Assembly (NCBI GenBank): GCA_947088195.1
Contig: CAMUFS010000029.1
Location: 1-16,392 of the forward strand
Source: an uncultured Clostridia bacterium
Lineage (GTDB): Bacteria; Bacillota; Clostridia; Lachnospirales; Lachnospiraceae
DNA length: 16,392 bases
Reading direction: 5' to 3'
Each line of letters starts with the position of its first letter. The first letter of the stretch is position 1. The notes beneath the pieces are model-generated. The model ran no database searches. It was not told where the DNA came from and saw only the letters and a list, made by a program, of their open reading frames with translations. This document shows positions 7,971-15,802 of this stretch, piece by piece. The translations under genes were made by a program, and so were the position numbers.

Positions 7971-8894
7971 ATGTCAGACATATCGAATCCATCCATTCCG
8001 TTTAAATCCGGTTTTGCCACGCTGATCGGCCGTCCTAATGTGGGAAAATCTACTCTAATGAACCGGATTATTGGCCAAAAAATAGCCATAACTTCAAATA
8101 AACCCCAAACTACCAGAAATCGAATACAGACTGTCTATACTGCCAAAGAGGGGCAGATTGTGTTTCTTGACACGCCCGGTATACACAAGGCGAAAAACAA
8201 GCTTGGCGAATATATGGTCAACACAGCTGTGAAAACATGGAAGGAAGTGGATGTTATTCTGTGGCTGATAGAGCCAGATACCTATGTGGGCTCTGGAGAC
8301 CGAAATATTGCAGAACAGCTATTATCTACAAAGGTTCCTGTTATTTTGGTAATCAATAAGATTGACATGGTAAAGCGTGAGGAGCTTCTCGCTGTAATTG
8401 ACAACTACCGAGGATTGCATGATTTTGCTGAGGTAGTACCAGTATCTGCGAAGAGTGGGGAAAATATTGACACACTTTTTCGCTGTATTTTTCCGTATCT
8501 GCCAGAAGGTCCAGCTTTTTATGATGAGGATACGGTGACAGATCAGCCAGTGCGGCAGATTGCAGCAGAGCTTATTCGTGAGAAAGCACTTTATCTGTTA
8601 AACGATGAGATTCCTCATGGGATCGCTGTCACGATTGAGAGGATGAAGGAACGAAAGAAGGGAGACATCACAGATATTGAGGCGACGATCGTATGTGAGA
8701 AGGATTCCCACAAGGGAATTATTATTGGAAAACAGGGCGCTATGTTAAAAAAGATAGGTTCCACGGCGCGCTATGAGCTGGAGCGGTTGCTGATGTGTCA
8801 GGTGAATCTAAAGCTTTGGGTAAAGGTTCGCAAGGAATGGCGTGATAATGAGCTGCTTCTCAAAAATTATGGTTATGATAAAAAGGATATGTAA
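7971..8894 (+). CDS. era: GTPase Era
   Basis: A ribosome-maturation GTPase that binds the 3' end of 16S rRNA during 30S assembly. The GTPase motifs are present: G1 GRPNVGKST (20-28), switch I/G2 PQTTRN (45-50), G3 DTPG (67-70), G4 NKID (129-132) and G5 SAK (159-161). The C-terminal KH domain carries the GxxG-type loop IIGKQG (251-256) followed by MLKKIGSTAR. Length 307 is normal for the family. AAAGGAG lies 8 nt upstream of the ATG. It is followed by a yqzL-like gene and recO, the order seen in Bacillus (era-yqzL-recO). No clean promoter is visible just upstream, so transcription may start within or before repeat B. Confidence 0.97.
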   Translation: MSDISNPSIPFKSGFATLIGRPNVGKSTLMNRIIGQKIAITSNKPQTTRNRIQTVYTAKEGQIVFLDTPGIHKAKNKLGEYMVNTAVKTWKEVDVILWLIEPDTYVGSGDRNIAEQLLSTKVPVILVINKIDMVKREELLAVIDNYRGLHDFAEVVPVSAKSGENIDTLFRCIFPYLPEGPAFYDEDTVTDQPVRQIAAELIREKALYLLNDEIPHGIAVTIERMKERKKGDITDIEATIVCEKDSHKGIIIGKQGAMLKKIGSTARYELERLLMCQVNLKLWVKVRKEWRDNELLLKNYGYDKKDM

Positions 8895-8986
8895 CCAGTA
8901 TTTGCCGGTATGGGAAATCCAAATTCGGAGATTCTAGTCTGTATAATCACTTTAACAGAAACACTGTGAGAAGGAGGTGCAGCAGA

Positions 8987-9193
8987 TTGGAAAGAGTAGC
9001 ATGGAATGTCTTTGTATCTACCGGGAAAGTGGAGGATTATTTGCGTTACAGAGGAGAGGACGGAAGCCCAGAGACAGGAAAAGGGATGGTGAATGGGGAG
9101 AATCCGTTTGCAAAACAGGTGAGGAATCGATATGGGAGAGACGGTTATAGAGACAGGTATGGTATTGTCTGCGACACCGGTGGGAGAATATGA
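8987..9193 (+). CDS. yqzL: YqzL-like small protein
   Basis: A 68-codon frame that starts at TTG, with an excellent site AAGGAGGTG (8971-8979) 7 nt upstream; the GTG at 8966 lies before that site and is unlikely to be used. The N-terminal stretch WNVFVSTGKVEDYLRYRG resembles the YqzL family pattern (W-x-hydrophobic-F-x-x-TG-x-[IV]-x-x-YL), and the position between era and recO is where yqzL sits in Bacillus. The function of YqzL is unknown. Unlike the roughly 47-residue family members, this frame continues another 20 or so codons and overlaps the first 62 nt of recO in another frame. The tail (RNRYGRDGYRDRYGIVCDTGG) may simply be recO sequence read out of frame. Confidence 0.6.
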   Translation: MERVAWNVFVSTGKVEDYLRYRGEDGSPETGKGMVNGENPFAKQVRNRYGRDGYRDRYGIVCDTGGRI

Positions 9194-9875
9194 CAAGAGG
9201 CTTGTGATATTGACGAGAGAGAGAGGAAGGATAGCTGCATTTGCCAGAGGGGCCAGACGACTAAACAGCCCTTTTATGGCAGGCAGCCGTCCGTTTTCTT
9301 TTGGCAATTTTGAGCTGTATGAGGGAAGAAATTCCTATACAGTGTCCTCCATGTCTATCTCAAACTATTTTACAGAATTGAGTGATGATTTTATGGGAGC
9401 CTTATATGGCTTTTATTTTTTGGAGCTTGCAGATTATTATACAAGGGAAAATATGGATGGAAGTCGGATGCTAAAGCTTCTCTACCAGTCTCTGCGGGCG
9501 TTACTAAATCATCATATACCAAATAAATTGGTAAAGATTATCTATGAGATAAAGGCGATGGCAGTAAATGGGGAGGCACCTCAGGCATTTTCCTGTACAT
9601 GCTGTCACTGTGAGGAGGGGCCTTGGAAATTTAGCATGACAAGAAGAGGACTTTTGTGCGGCGACTGTGCAAAAAAACAAAGCGATGGTTTTGATGTGAG
9701 TGAAGCGGCGGTGTACACCATGCAGTATATTGTTTCATCGACGGTGGAGAAGCTCTATACATTTAATGTATCCGATGCGGTGCTTAGAGAATTGGAGGAG
9801 CTGACAGAGCTATTTGGCAGAGTGACAATAGACAGAAAAATGAAATCTTTGGAGATTTTAAAATCTATGTATTGA
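9132..9875 (+). CDS. recO: DNA repair protein RecO
   Basis: The RecFOR-pathway mediator that loads RecA onto SSB-coated single-stranded DNA and anneals strands. The N-terminal OB-fold region shows the family signature ETGMVLSATPVGEYDKRLVI followed by RGRIAAFARGARR. A helical domain follows. The zinc-binding cluster is SCTCCHC (154-160) with GLLCGDC (173-179), so four or more cysteines are in place. Length 247 is typical. AGGTGAGG precedes the ATG by about 6 nt. The start lies inside the 3' end of the yqzL-like frame, so the two are probably translationally coupled. Its neighbours era and the SSB-like gene fit a nucleic-acid maintenance cluster. Confidence 0.95.
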   Translation: MGETVIETGMVLSATPVGEYDKRLVILTRERGRIAAFARGARRLNSPFMAGSRPFSFGNFELYEGRNSYTVSSMSISNYFTELSDDFMGALYGFYFLELADYYTRENMDGSRMLKLLYQSLRALLNHHIPNKLVKIIYEIKAMAVNGEAPQAFSCTCCHCEEGPWKFSMTRRGLLCGDCAKKQSDGFDVSEAAVYTMQYIVSSTVEKLYTFNVSDAVLRELEELTELFGRVTIDRKMKSLEILKSMY

Positions 9876-9972
9876 AAAACGGAGAGATTGATGGTATTAT
9901 CGTGAAAGGTGTATATGGCTGCAAAGGTGAGCAGCATGGTACGGAATTTCAAAAGAAGGATGGAATGGGGAT

Positions 9973-10557
9973 ATGAAAAGATGGAAATTAAGTGTATGTG
10001 TGATAATGATACTGGTATTTTTGACGGCATGTGGAGAAAAAACACTCCAAGTAAGTACAAATACACTTTATATAAAAAAGGATGGAAAATTAGAGGAAGC
10101 CGCTTTTGAGCTTTTTGACAAAGAGTATTATAATGCCGAGGAGCTAAAAAAGTTTGCTGAGGAAGAGGCATATAATTACAATTATAAAAATGTGCGTGAG
10201 GCTGTCAAGGTGGATCGCGTGGAGATGTCGGACAATGTGGCGGGTGCTTATCTGACCTATGAGACAGTGGAGGATTATATTGCATTTAATGAAGTAGATA
10301 TGTATCTGGGAACCGTGAAGGGAGCCATGAATAAAAACTATGGCTTTGATGTTAAGTTTGTCAGCTATGACAAGTGGGAGGAAGCCGATATTATGGAAGT
10401 GACAAAGGACAGCGCGAACAAGGTGCTGATCTTTGATTCCTCCATCGATGTCCGCATTGATGGCACTATCTGCTTTGTCAGCGATAATGTGCAGAAAAAG
10501 GACAAGAAAAATGTGACATTGACGCAGGGGAGTCTGTCTTATATTATTTATAAATAA
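9973..10557 (+). CDS. Putative lipoprotein of unknown function
   Basis: A protein of 194 residues that I do not recognise beyond its export signal. A basic start (MKRWK) and a hydrophobic stretch lead to the lipobox LTAC, with the lipidated cysteine at position 20, so it should be anchored on the outer face of the membrane. The mature part is charged and soluble, with an acidic and aromatic-rich middle (AEEEAYNYNYKN) and no repeats or catalytic motif that I can name. GGAATGGGG lies just upstream of the ATG. It follows recO by about 100 nt with no obvious terminator, so it may be read from the recO transcript. It could equally be an independent, lineage-specific gene. Confidence 0.8.
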   Translation: MKRWKLSVCVIMILVFLTACGEKTLQVSTNTLYIKKDGKLEEAAFELFDKEYYNAEELKKFAEEEAYNYNYKNVREAVKVDRVEMSDNVAGAYLTYETVEDYIAFNEVDMYLGTVKGAMNKNYGFDVKFVSYDKWEEADIMEVTKDSANKVLIFDSSIDVRIDGTICFVSDNVQKKDKKNVTLTQGSLSYIIYK

Positions 10558-10612
10558 GTGCGAAATATATAATGGGTTTTTCTCTTAGCACAGATCGCAA
10601 CGCATATAGTAT

Positions 10613-10630
10613 ATTTTATTATAATAAAAT
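10613..10630. repeat. Perfect 18-bp AT-only palindrome upstream of ppdK
   Basis: ATTTTATTATAATAAAAT is exactly its own reverse complement. It lies about 25 bp upstream of the ppdK -35 element and 55 nt after the lipoprotein stop. It may be an operator or part of a weak transcript end; chance is plausible in such AT-rich sequence. Confidence 0.4.
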
Positions 10631-10652
10631 GCAAGCTTGTGAAAAAAAGTAG

Positions 10653-10680
10653 TGGACGTAAGCTAAAAGTGTGTTATAAT
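10653..10680 (+). promoter_or_regulatory. Candidate promoter for ppdK
   Basis: TGGACG (10653-10658, four of six matches to TTGACA) and a perfect TATAAT (10675-10680) are separated by 16 nt. Initiation would fall near 10687, giving a leader of about 60 nt before the ATG. Confidence 0.6.
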
Positions 10681-10746
10681 ATTAACAGACTTTCAAGCAA
10701 AATAGACGTCAGAGATGAAAGCAATGAAACAGGAGGAATTTAGAGT

Positions 10747-13368
10747 ATGGCAAAATGGGTGTATTTGTTTAAAGAGGGAAATGCAGATATGCGGAATCTG
10801 CTTGGCGGAAAGGGTGCGAATCTCGCAGAGATGACCAACTTAGGGCTACCGATTCCACAGGGGTTTACCGTGACAACGGAGGCTTGTACAGATTATTATA
10901 ATAATGGAAAGAAGATCAGTGATGAGATTCAGGAGCAGATCTTTGCGGCATTAAAGCAGCTTGAAGAGCTTCAGGGAAAGAAATTTGGAGATACACAGGA
11001 CCCGCTTCTGGTATCCGTTCGTTCTGGTGCACGTGCTTCTATGCCGGGTATGATGGACACGATCTTAAATCTGGGATTGAATGATGAGGCAGTGGAGGGC
11101 TTTGCAAATAAGACAGGCAATCCTCGCTTTGCTTATGATTCTTACAGAAGATTTATCCAGATGTTCTCTGATGTTGTTATGGAGATGAGCAAGACCTTCT
11201 TTGAGGGGATTTTGGACGAGATTAAGGAAGCTAAGGGCGCAAAATATGATACAGATCTGACAGCAGAGGATCTGAAGGAAGTGATTGGGCGCTATAAGGC
11301 AATTTATAAAGAGAAGATGGGTGAGGAGTTCCCACAGGATCCAAAGGTTCAGTTGATGGAGGCTGTAAAGGCAGTGTTCCGTTCATGGGACAACCCAAGA
11401 GCGATTGTGTACCGCAGAATGAATGATATTCCGGGCGATTGGGGCACAGCGGTAAATGTGCAGGCAATGGTATTTGGAAATATGGGAAATACTTCTGGTA
11501 CAGGCGTTGCATTTACGAGAAATCCTTCTACGGGTGAGCATGGAATTTATGGTGAGTATCTGATCAATGCACAGGGCGAGGATGTTGTGGCAGGTATCCG
11601 CACACCGCAGCCAATCACAAAGCTTGCTGAGGATCTGCCAGAGTGCTATAAGCAGTTTATGGAGATTGCCAATAAGCTTGAGAATCATTACCGTGATATG
11701 CAGGATATGGAGTTTACCATTCAGGAGGGCAAACTGTATTTCCTTCAGACTAGAAATGGTAAGAGAACGGCTCCTGCTGCAATCCAGATTGCATGTGATC
11801 TGGTAGACGAAGGAAAGATCACAGAGGAGGAAGCAGTGCTTCGCATTGAGGCAAAGTCTCTGGATCAGCTTCTTCATCCAACCTTTGATGCTAAGGCACT
11901 GAAGGAGGGCGAAGTAATTGGAAGCGCACTTCCAGCTTCTCCGGGGGCAGCGGCTGGAAAGGTATACTTTACAGCAGAGGATGCAAAGGCAGCAGGCGAG
12001 CGCGGAGAGAGAGTAATTTTGGTTCGCTTGGAGACATCCCCAGAAGATATTGAGGGTATGCATGCAGCGCAGGGAATCTTGACGGTGCGCGGTGGTATGA
12101 CAAGCCATGCAGCAGTGGTTGCGCGTGGTATGGGAACAGCATGTGTGTCTGGCTGTGGTGATATTAAGATCAATGAGGAAGCTAAGGTATTTGAGCTTGG
12201 CGGACATAAGATAGTGGAGGGAGATTACATTTCTCTGGATGGCTCTACAGGTAAGATTTATCTGGGAGACATTAAGACTGTGGAGGCTTCTGTATCAGGA
12301 AACTTTGGCAGAATTATGGCTTGGGCAGATAAGTTCAGGACATTGAAGGTAAGAACGAACGCAGATACTCCAGCAGATACAAAGAATGCGGTGAAGCTAG
12401 GGGCTGAGGGAATTGGTCTGTGCCGTACCGAGCATATGTTCTTTGAGGCAGATCGTATTCCAAAGATTCGCAAGATGATTTTGTCTGATACGGTTGAGGC
12501 AAGAGAGGCAGCATTAAATGAGCTGATTCCGTTCCAGAAGGGTGATTTCAAGGCTATGTATGAGGCTTTGGAGGGAAGACCGATGACCGTGCGTTATCTC
12601 GATCCGCCGCTTCATGAGTTTGTTCCTACAGATATGGAGGACATTAAGGCACTCGCGGCAGATATGGGATTGACTCCAGAGGATGTCAAGGCAAAGTGCG
12701 ACGAGCTTCATGAGTTTAACCCTATGATGGGACATAGAGGCTGTCGTTTGGCTGTCACATATCCTGAGATCGCTAAGATGCAGACAAGAGCTGTTATGGA
12801 GGCTGCCATTGAGGTGAAACAGGAAAAAGGCTATGATATAGTACCTGAGATTATGATTCCGCTTGTCGGCGAGAAGAAGGAATTAAAGTTTGTGAAGGAT
12901 ATTGTGATTGAGACTGCTGAGCAGGTGAAGAAAGAGAAAGGTTCTGATATTGAATACCATATTGGAACAATGATTGAGATTCCTCGTGCAGCACTCTTGG
13001 CAAATGAAATTGCAGAGGAGGCAGAGTTTTTCTCCTTTGGAACCAATGACCTGACACAGATGACCTTTGGTTTCTCTCGTGACGATGCAGGAAAGTTCTT
13101 GGATTCTTATTATAAATCTAAGATTTATGAGTCTGATCCATTTGCAAGATTGGATCAGAATGGTGTGGGACAGTTAGTTTCCATGGCGGCAGAGAAGGGC
13201 CGCAGCGTAAGACCTGAGCTTAAACTCGGTATCTGTGGCGAGCATGGAGGAGATCCTTCTTCCATCGAATTTTGCCATAAGGTAGGGCTAAACTATGTAT
13301 CCTGCTCACCTTTCCGTGTGCCGATTGCAAGACTTGCCGCTGCACAGGCTGCTTTGAATAATAAATAA
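10747..13368 (+). CDS. ppdK: Pyruvate, phosphate dikinase
   Basis: Interconverts pyruvate, ATP and phosphate with phosphoenolpyruvate, AMP and pyrophosphate. In anaerobic clostridia it serves glycolysis or gluconeogenesis in the cytosol. The 873 residues cover the full three-domain enzyme. The N-terminal ATP-grasp nucleotide domain includes GGKGANLAEM and SVRSGARASMPGMMDT. The swivelling phosphohistidine domain has GGMTSHAAVVARG with His454. The C-terminal TIM barrel includes GLCRTEHMFF, HEFNPMMGHRGCRL and GICGEHGGDP, with the acid/base Cys830. Numbering is one off the well-studied C. symbiosum enzyme (His455/Cys831), implying near-identical architecture. AGGAGG (10731-10736) is 10 nt before the ATG. 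It appears monocistronic: its own promoter lies upstream and a weak hairpin follows. Confidence 0.98.
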   Translation: MAKWVYLFKEGNADMRNLLGGKGANLAEMTNLGLPIPQGFTVTTEACTDYYNNGKKISDEIQEQIFAALKQLEELQGKKFGDTQDPLLVSVRSGARASMPGMMDTILNLGLNDEAVEGFANKTGNPRFAYDSYRRFIQMFSDVVMEMSKTFFEGILDEIKEAKGAKYDTDLTAEDLKEVIGRYKAIYKEKMGEEFPQDPKVQLMEAVKAVFRSWDNPRAIVYRRMNDIPGDWGTAVNVQAMVFGNMGNTSGTGVAFTRNPSTGEHGIYGEYLINAQGEDVVAGIRTPQPITKLAEDLPECYKQFMEIANKLENHYRDMQDMEFTIQEGKLYFLQTRNGKRTAPAAIQIACDLVDEGKITEEEAVLRIEAKSLDQLLHPTFDAKALKEGEVIGSALPASPGAAAGKVYFTAEDAKAAGERGERVILVRLETSPEDIEGMHAAQGILTVRGGMTSHAAVVARGMGTACVSGCGDIKINEEAKVFELGGHKIVEGDYISLDGSTGKIYLGDIKTVEASVSGNFGRIMAWADKFRTLKVRTNADTPADTKNAVKLGAEGIGLCRTEHMFFEADRIPKIRKMILSDTVEAREAALNELIPFQKGDFKAMYEALEGRPMTVRYLDPPLHEFVPTDMEDIKALAADMGLTPEDVKAKCDELHEFNPMMGHRGCRLAVTYPEIAKMQTRAVMEAAIEVKQEKGYDIVPEIMIPLVGEKKELKFVKDIVIETAEQVKKEKGSDIEYHIGTMIEIPRAALLANEIAEEAEFFSFGTNDLTQMTFGFSRDDAGKFLDSYYKSKIYESDPFARLDQNGVGQLVSMAAEKGRSVRPELKLGICGEHGGDPSSIEFCHKVGLNYVSCSPFRVPIARLAAAQAALNNK

Positions 13369-13385
13369 GTGAAGTGATTAAGTGT

Positions 13386-13429
13386 GCCGCTTCAGCTTTT
13401 TACTTTGTATGGTAGAAGGCTGTGGCGGC
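13386..13429 (+). terminator. Weak hairpin after ppdK
   Basis: GCCGCTTCAGC (13386-13396) pairs with GCTGTGGCGGC (13419-13429) with one T-T mismatch and one wobble. The loop is 22 nt, and GTTTTTA occurs a few bases downstream. The spacing to the T run is loose, so termination between ppdK and the chemoreceptor gene may be partial. Confidence 0.4.
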
Positions 13430-13462
13430 TGGTATAGTTTTTAATCAGTAGAGGAAAATAGC

Positions 13463-15148
13463 ATGAAAAACATGAAAGTAAAGAATAAATTAATCCTTTT
13501 TAGTGGTATAATGCTGGCTCTAATTATATGGACCGCGGCGGTTGGTATGATTGTTGCAAATCTTACAAATAAAGCACGTGCGGACCGATTTAATACATAT
13601 GGTCGGGGTGAGCTGTATTTGTGCGAAGCTTTCAGTAATTTCCATGAGGTTAAAGTGCATTTGCGTAATATGCTGTTTTTATATGGTGAGGATAATCCAG
13701 AAGAAAGACAGCAGGAGATGGTGTTGATCCGTGAAAAGGTAGAGGAGGCCAATCAGAATTTTGCAGAATATTATGAACTGATAGACTCCTTTGATCAGAC
13801 AATTATTGATAAGTTTGACCAGTGTATTGTTCATGTCAATGCATATAAGGATTATGTGGAAAATGCAATAGTTCTTGTGAATAATGGAGAGGTGGATACA
13901 GCCATTCAGGAGCTTTTGACTACAGGAGTACAGACAGCTACCAATGCAGAAACTTTACTGAGAGAGATCATTGAACAGATGGATAAAGATTCTGACGCGG
14001 CTGACCAGCGCATTGAATTTCAGGTGAGTGCATTGCTTGTAATTATGCTTGGTATCTGTATAGTTAGTATTATTGTAGCTATCATTTACTGCTCCATTCT
14101 TACAAAATCAATTACAGTGCCGATTGCCAAGCTTTCGGTGGCATCGAAGAAGCTTGCGCAAGGAGATGTTGAAGTAGATTGTGCAAAGATCAGTGAGGAC
14201 GATCTTGGTGCATTGTTGGATGATTTTGCACATATGGCGGGTAATATTAAGGAACAGGCTAGAGTTGCAGAGATGATATCACAGGGAGATCTGACTGTGA
14301 AGGTAGAGCCTAGAGGGGAGAGAGATATTCTTGGCAGGGCTCTTAAAAAACTGGTGACAGATAATAATATTACTCTTGGAAATATCGCAGAGTCAACTAA
14401 ACAGGTGACATTGGAATCCGGTCAGGTTGCGGCGGCGAGCCAGTCATTAGCACAGGGATCCACAGAGCAGGCAAGCGCTCTTGAACAGGTTTCTGTATCA
14501 ATGAGTGAGATTGCAGAGCATACGAAAAACAATGCTGCGGAAGCGAATGAAGCAAATCAGTTGGTACATAATGTAAAAGAGATGGCAGTCACCGGAAACG
14601 GAGAGATGCATTCTATGATTGATGCCATGAATGACATTAATGAGTCTTCTGTGAGCATTTCTAAGATTATAAAGGTAATTGATGATATTGCATTTCAGAC
14701 GAATATGCTTGCGTTGAATGCAGCGGTGGAGGCTGCCAGAGCAGGAGAGGCAGGCAAGGGCTTTGCTGTGGTTGCTGAGGAGGTTAGAGACCTTGCAGCA
14801 AAGAGCACTGCGGCAGCAAGTGAGACGGCTGATTTGATAGAGACTTCTATATCAAAAGTAAATCATGGGACAGGGCTTGTTGACAGAACGGCAAAATCAC
14901 TGAATGAGATTGTTCTTTCTATTGATAAGATTGTTGATTTGATTTCTGATATTGCATCTGCATCCAATAATCAGGCAACTGCAGTGGCACAGATCAATCA
15001 GGCGATCGGACAGGTGTCACAGGTTGTGCAGACTAACTCTGCTACCAGTGAAGAATGTGCTGCGGCTAGTGAGGAATTATCTAGTCAGGCGGCTGCACTT
15101 AGGACGCTTATGTCAAGTTATAAGCTGGACGGAAGAAGAGGTTATTAG
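13463..15148 (+). CDS. Methyl-accepting chemotaxis protein
   Basis: A transmembrane chemoreceptor of 561 residues that would signal to CheA/CheW. TM1 is at about 9-31. The extracellular sensing region, about 32-187, is mainly helical and of the four-helix-bundle kind (4HB_MCP-like). TM2 is at about 188-212. A HAMP domain spans about 214-266, and a second HAMP-like motif (QGDLTVKVEPRGERDILGRAL) follows at 274-294. The signalling coiled coil then reaches the highly conserved hairpin tip (IAFQTNMLALNAAVEAARAG, 409-428, then KGFAVVAEEVRDLA). There is no C-terminal NWETF-type CheR tether. AGAGGAAA precedes the ATG. No chemotaxis or flagellar genes are nearby, so this is a stand-alone receptor. The ligand is unknown. 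Repeat copy C begins 20 nt after the stop and probably ends the transcript. Confidence 0.95.
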   Translation: MKNMKVKNKLILFSGIMLALIIWTAAVGMIVANLTNKARADRFNTYGRGELYLCEAFSNFHEVKVHLRNMLFLYGEDNPEERQQEMVLIREKVEEANQNFAEYYELIDSFDQTIIDKFDQCIVHVNAYKDYVENAIVLVNNGEVDTAIQELLTTGVQTATNAETLLREIIEQMDKDSDAADQRIEFQVSALLVIMLGICIVSIIVAIIYCSILTKSITVPIAKLSVASKKLAQGDVEVDCAKISEDDLGALLDDFAHMAGNIKEQARVAEMISQGDLTVKVEPRGERDILGRALKKLVTDNNITLGNIAESTKQVTLESGQVAAASQSLAQGSTEQASALEQVSVSMSEIAEHTKNNAAEANEANQLVHNVKEMAVTGNGEMHSMIDAMNDINESSVSISKIIKVIDDIAFQTNMLALNAAVEAARAGEAGKGFAVVAEEVRDLAAKSTAAASETADLIETSISKVNHGTGLVDRTAKSLNEIVLSIDKIVDLISDIASASNNQATAVAQINQAIGQVSQVVQTNSATSEECAAASEELSSQAAALRTLMSSYKLDGRRGY

Positions 15149-15168
15149 TAGCTGGTTATAATTTCTTA

Positions 15169-15341
15169 GAAGCATGTTTTGAGAGAGGGGCCGCCCAGAG
15201 AACAGCCTATAATCCTCCGTCACCCCGCTCCCGCTTAGTTCAAAACGTAGCGGACACTAAGCTCGTTTAAAACCTCGCTAAGTGCCGACGTTTTTCAATA
15301 GGTTCCGTAGGACCATAGGCAGTTCTCTGGGCTACTTTTTT
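15169..15341 (+). repeat. Palindromic intergenic repeat, copy C, with terminator-like end
   Basis: The outer arms 15193-15216 and 15309-15332 pair at 21 of 24 positions (GCCCAGAGAAC with GTTCTCTGGGC, and so on) and are followed by TACTTTTTT, the layout of an intrinsic terminator for the chemoreceptor gene. The core of about 100 nt, from TCCTCCGTCACC to AATAGGTTCC, matches copy D in inverse orientation with roughly seven substitutions and a one-base indel. On the upstream side the flank 15169-15192, read in reverse, matches the flank of copy A (GCGGCCC, then CTCAAAACATG). Inner complementary blocks ACTAAGC/GCTTAGT and CAAAACGT/ACGTTTTT allow nested hairpins. Confidence 0.88.
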
Positions 15342-15590
15342 GGGTATGCTAGTATTATATTCGTTTAGTTTTTAACTATATTTGGATATATCCGAGCTAG
15401 TTTGATCCTTGCATTTTGTATCTTAAACTGCCAGTTAATCTTTACACACTTTATATTATATTTAATTTCTCATTTATGTAAAGTGTCGTTACTAGCTGAA
15501 TGGAGTACTAGAACATATCTGAGCAGAATATATAAATTAAGCATGTGAAGAGTATAATATAGGTTGAATAACAACGTGTTTGAAATACAG
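15342..15590. other. Non-coding spacer between inverted repeat copies C and D
   Basis: A very AT-rich stretch of about 250 nt with no open frame of useful length on either strand and no RNA gene that I recognise. Small palindromes such as GGATATATCC (15384-15393) are present but unremarkable. It is framed on both sides by the T-run ends of the two repeat copies. Confidence 0.6.
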
Positions 15591-15775
15591 AAAAAAGTAG
15601 CATAGAAAAACTATTAATATCCTCAAGGAACCTATTGAAAAACGTCGGCACTTAGCGAGGTTTCTCACGAGCTTAGTGTCCGTTACGTTTTTCACTAAGC
15701 GGGAGCGCGGTGACGGAGGATATTAATAGTTTTTCTATGCGGACCATTTTTACGGACCATTTTCACAGTGATTCA
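15591..15775 (-). repeat. Palindromic intergenic repeat, copy D (perfect 25-bp arms)
   Basis: The arms 15600-15624 and 15716-15740 are perfect inverse complements over 25 nt (GCATAGAAAAACTATTAATA plus TCCTC against its inverse). Read on the minus strand the core is nearly identical to copy C, and the far arm is followed by TACTTTTTT, as in C. The arm sequences themselves agree with copy C at only about half the positions. Beyond the right arm, CGGACCATTTTTA and CGGACCATTTTCA are a 13-nt tandem duplication (15740-15765). The flank GTGATTCATT resembles the ATGATTCAAT after copy A. Confidence 0.9.
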
Positions 15776-15802
15776 TTAAAAAATTTTGTAAATTGCTAAT
15801 TA

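Noticed and set aside
8955..8962. TATAAT-like sequence between era and the yqzL-like gene
   Set aside because: No -35 element lies at a suitable distance, so I did not call a promoter.
8873..9307. A 144-residue minus-strand open frame across the era-recO junction
   Set aside because: It covers the ends of era, the yqzL-like gene and recO in antisense and has no recognisable domain.
11383..12207. A 274-residue minus-strand open frame inside ppdK
   Set aside because: It lies entirely in the antisense of a well-conserved gene, is rich in Cys, His, Leu and Ser as is typical of shadow frames, and has no ribosome binding site that I can see.
15342..15590. A transposase or toxin gene between repeat copies C and D
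   Set aside because: I see no open frame of useful length on either strand; any mobility would need a protein encoded elsewhere.
1..15775. CRISPR interpretation of the four repeat copies
   Set aside because: The copies are kilobases apart, in both orientations, about 140 nt long, and there are no regular spacers or cas genes.
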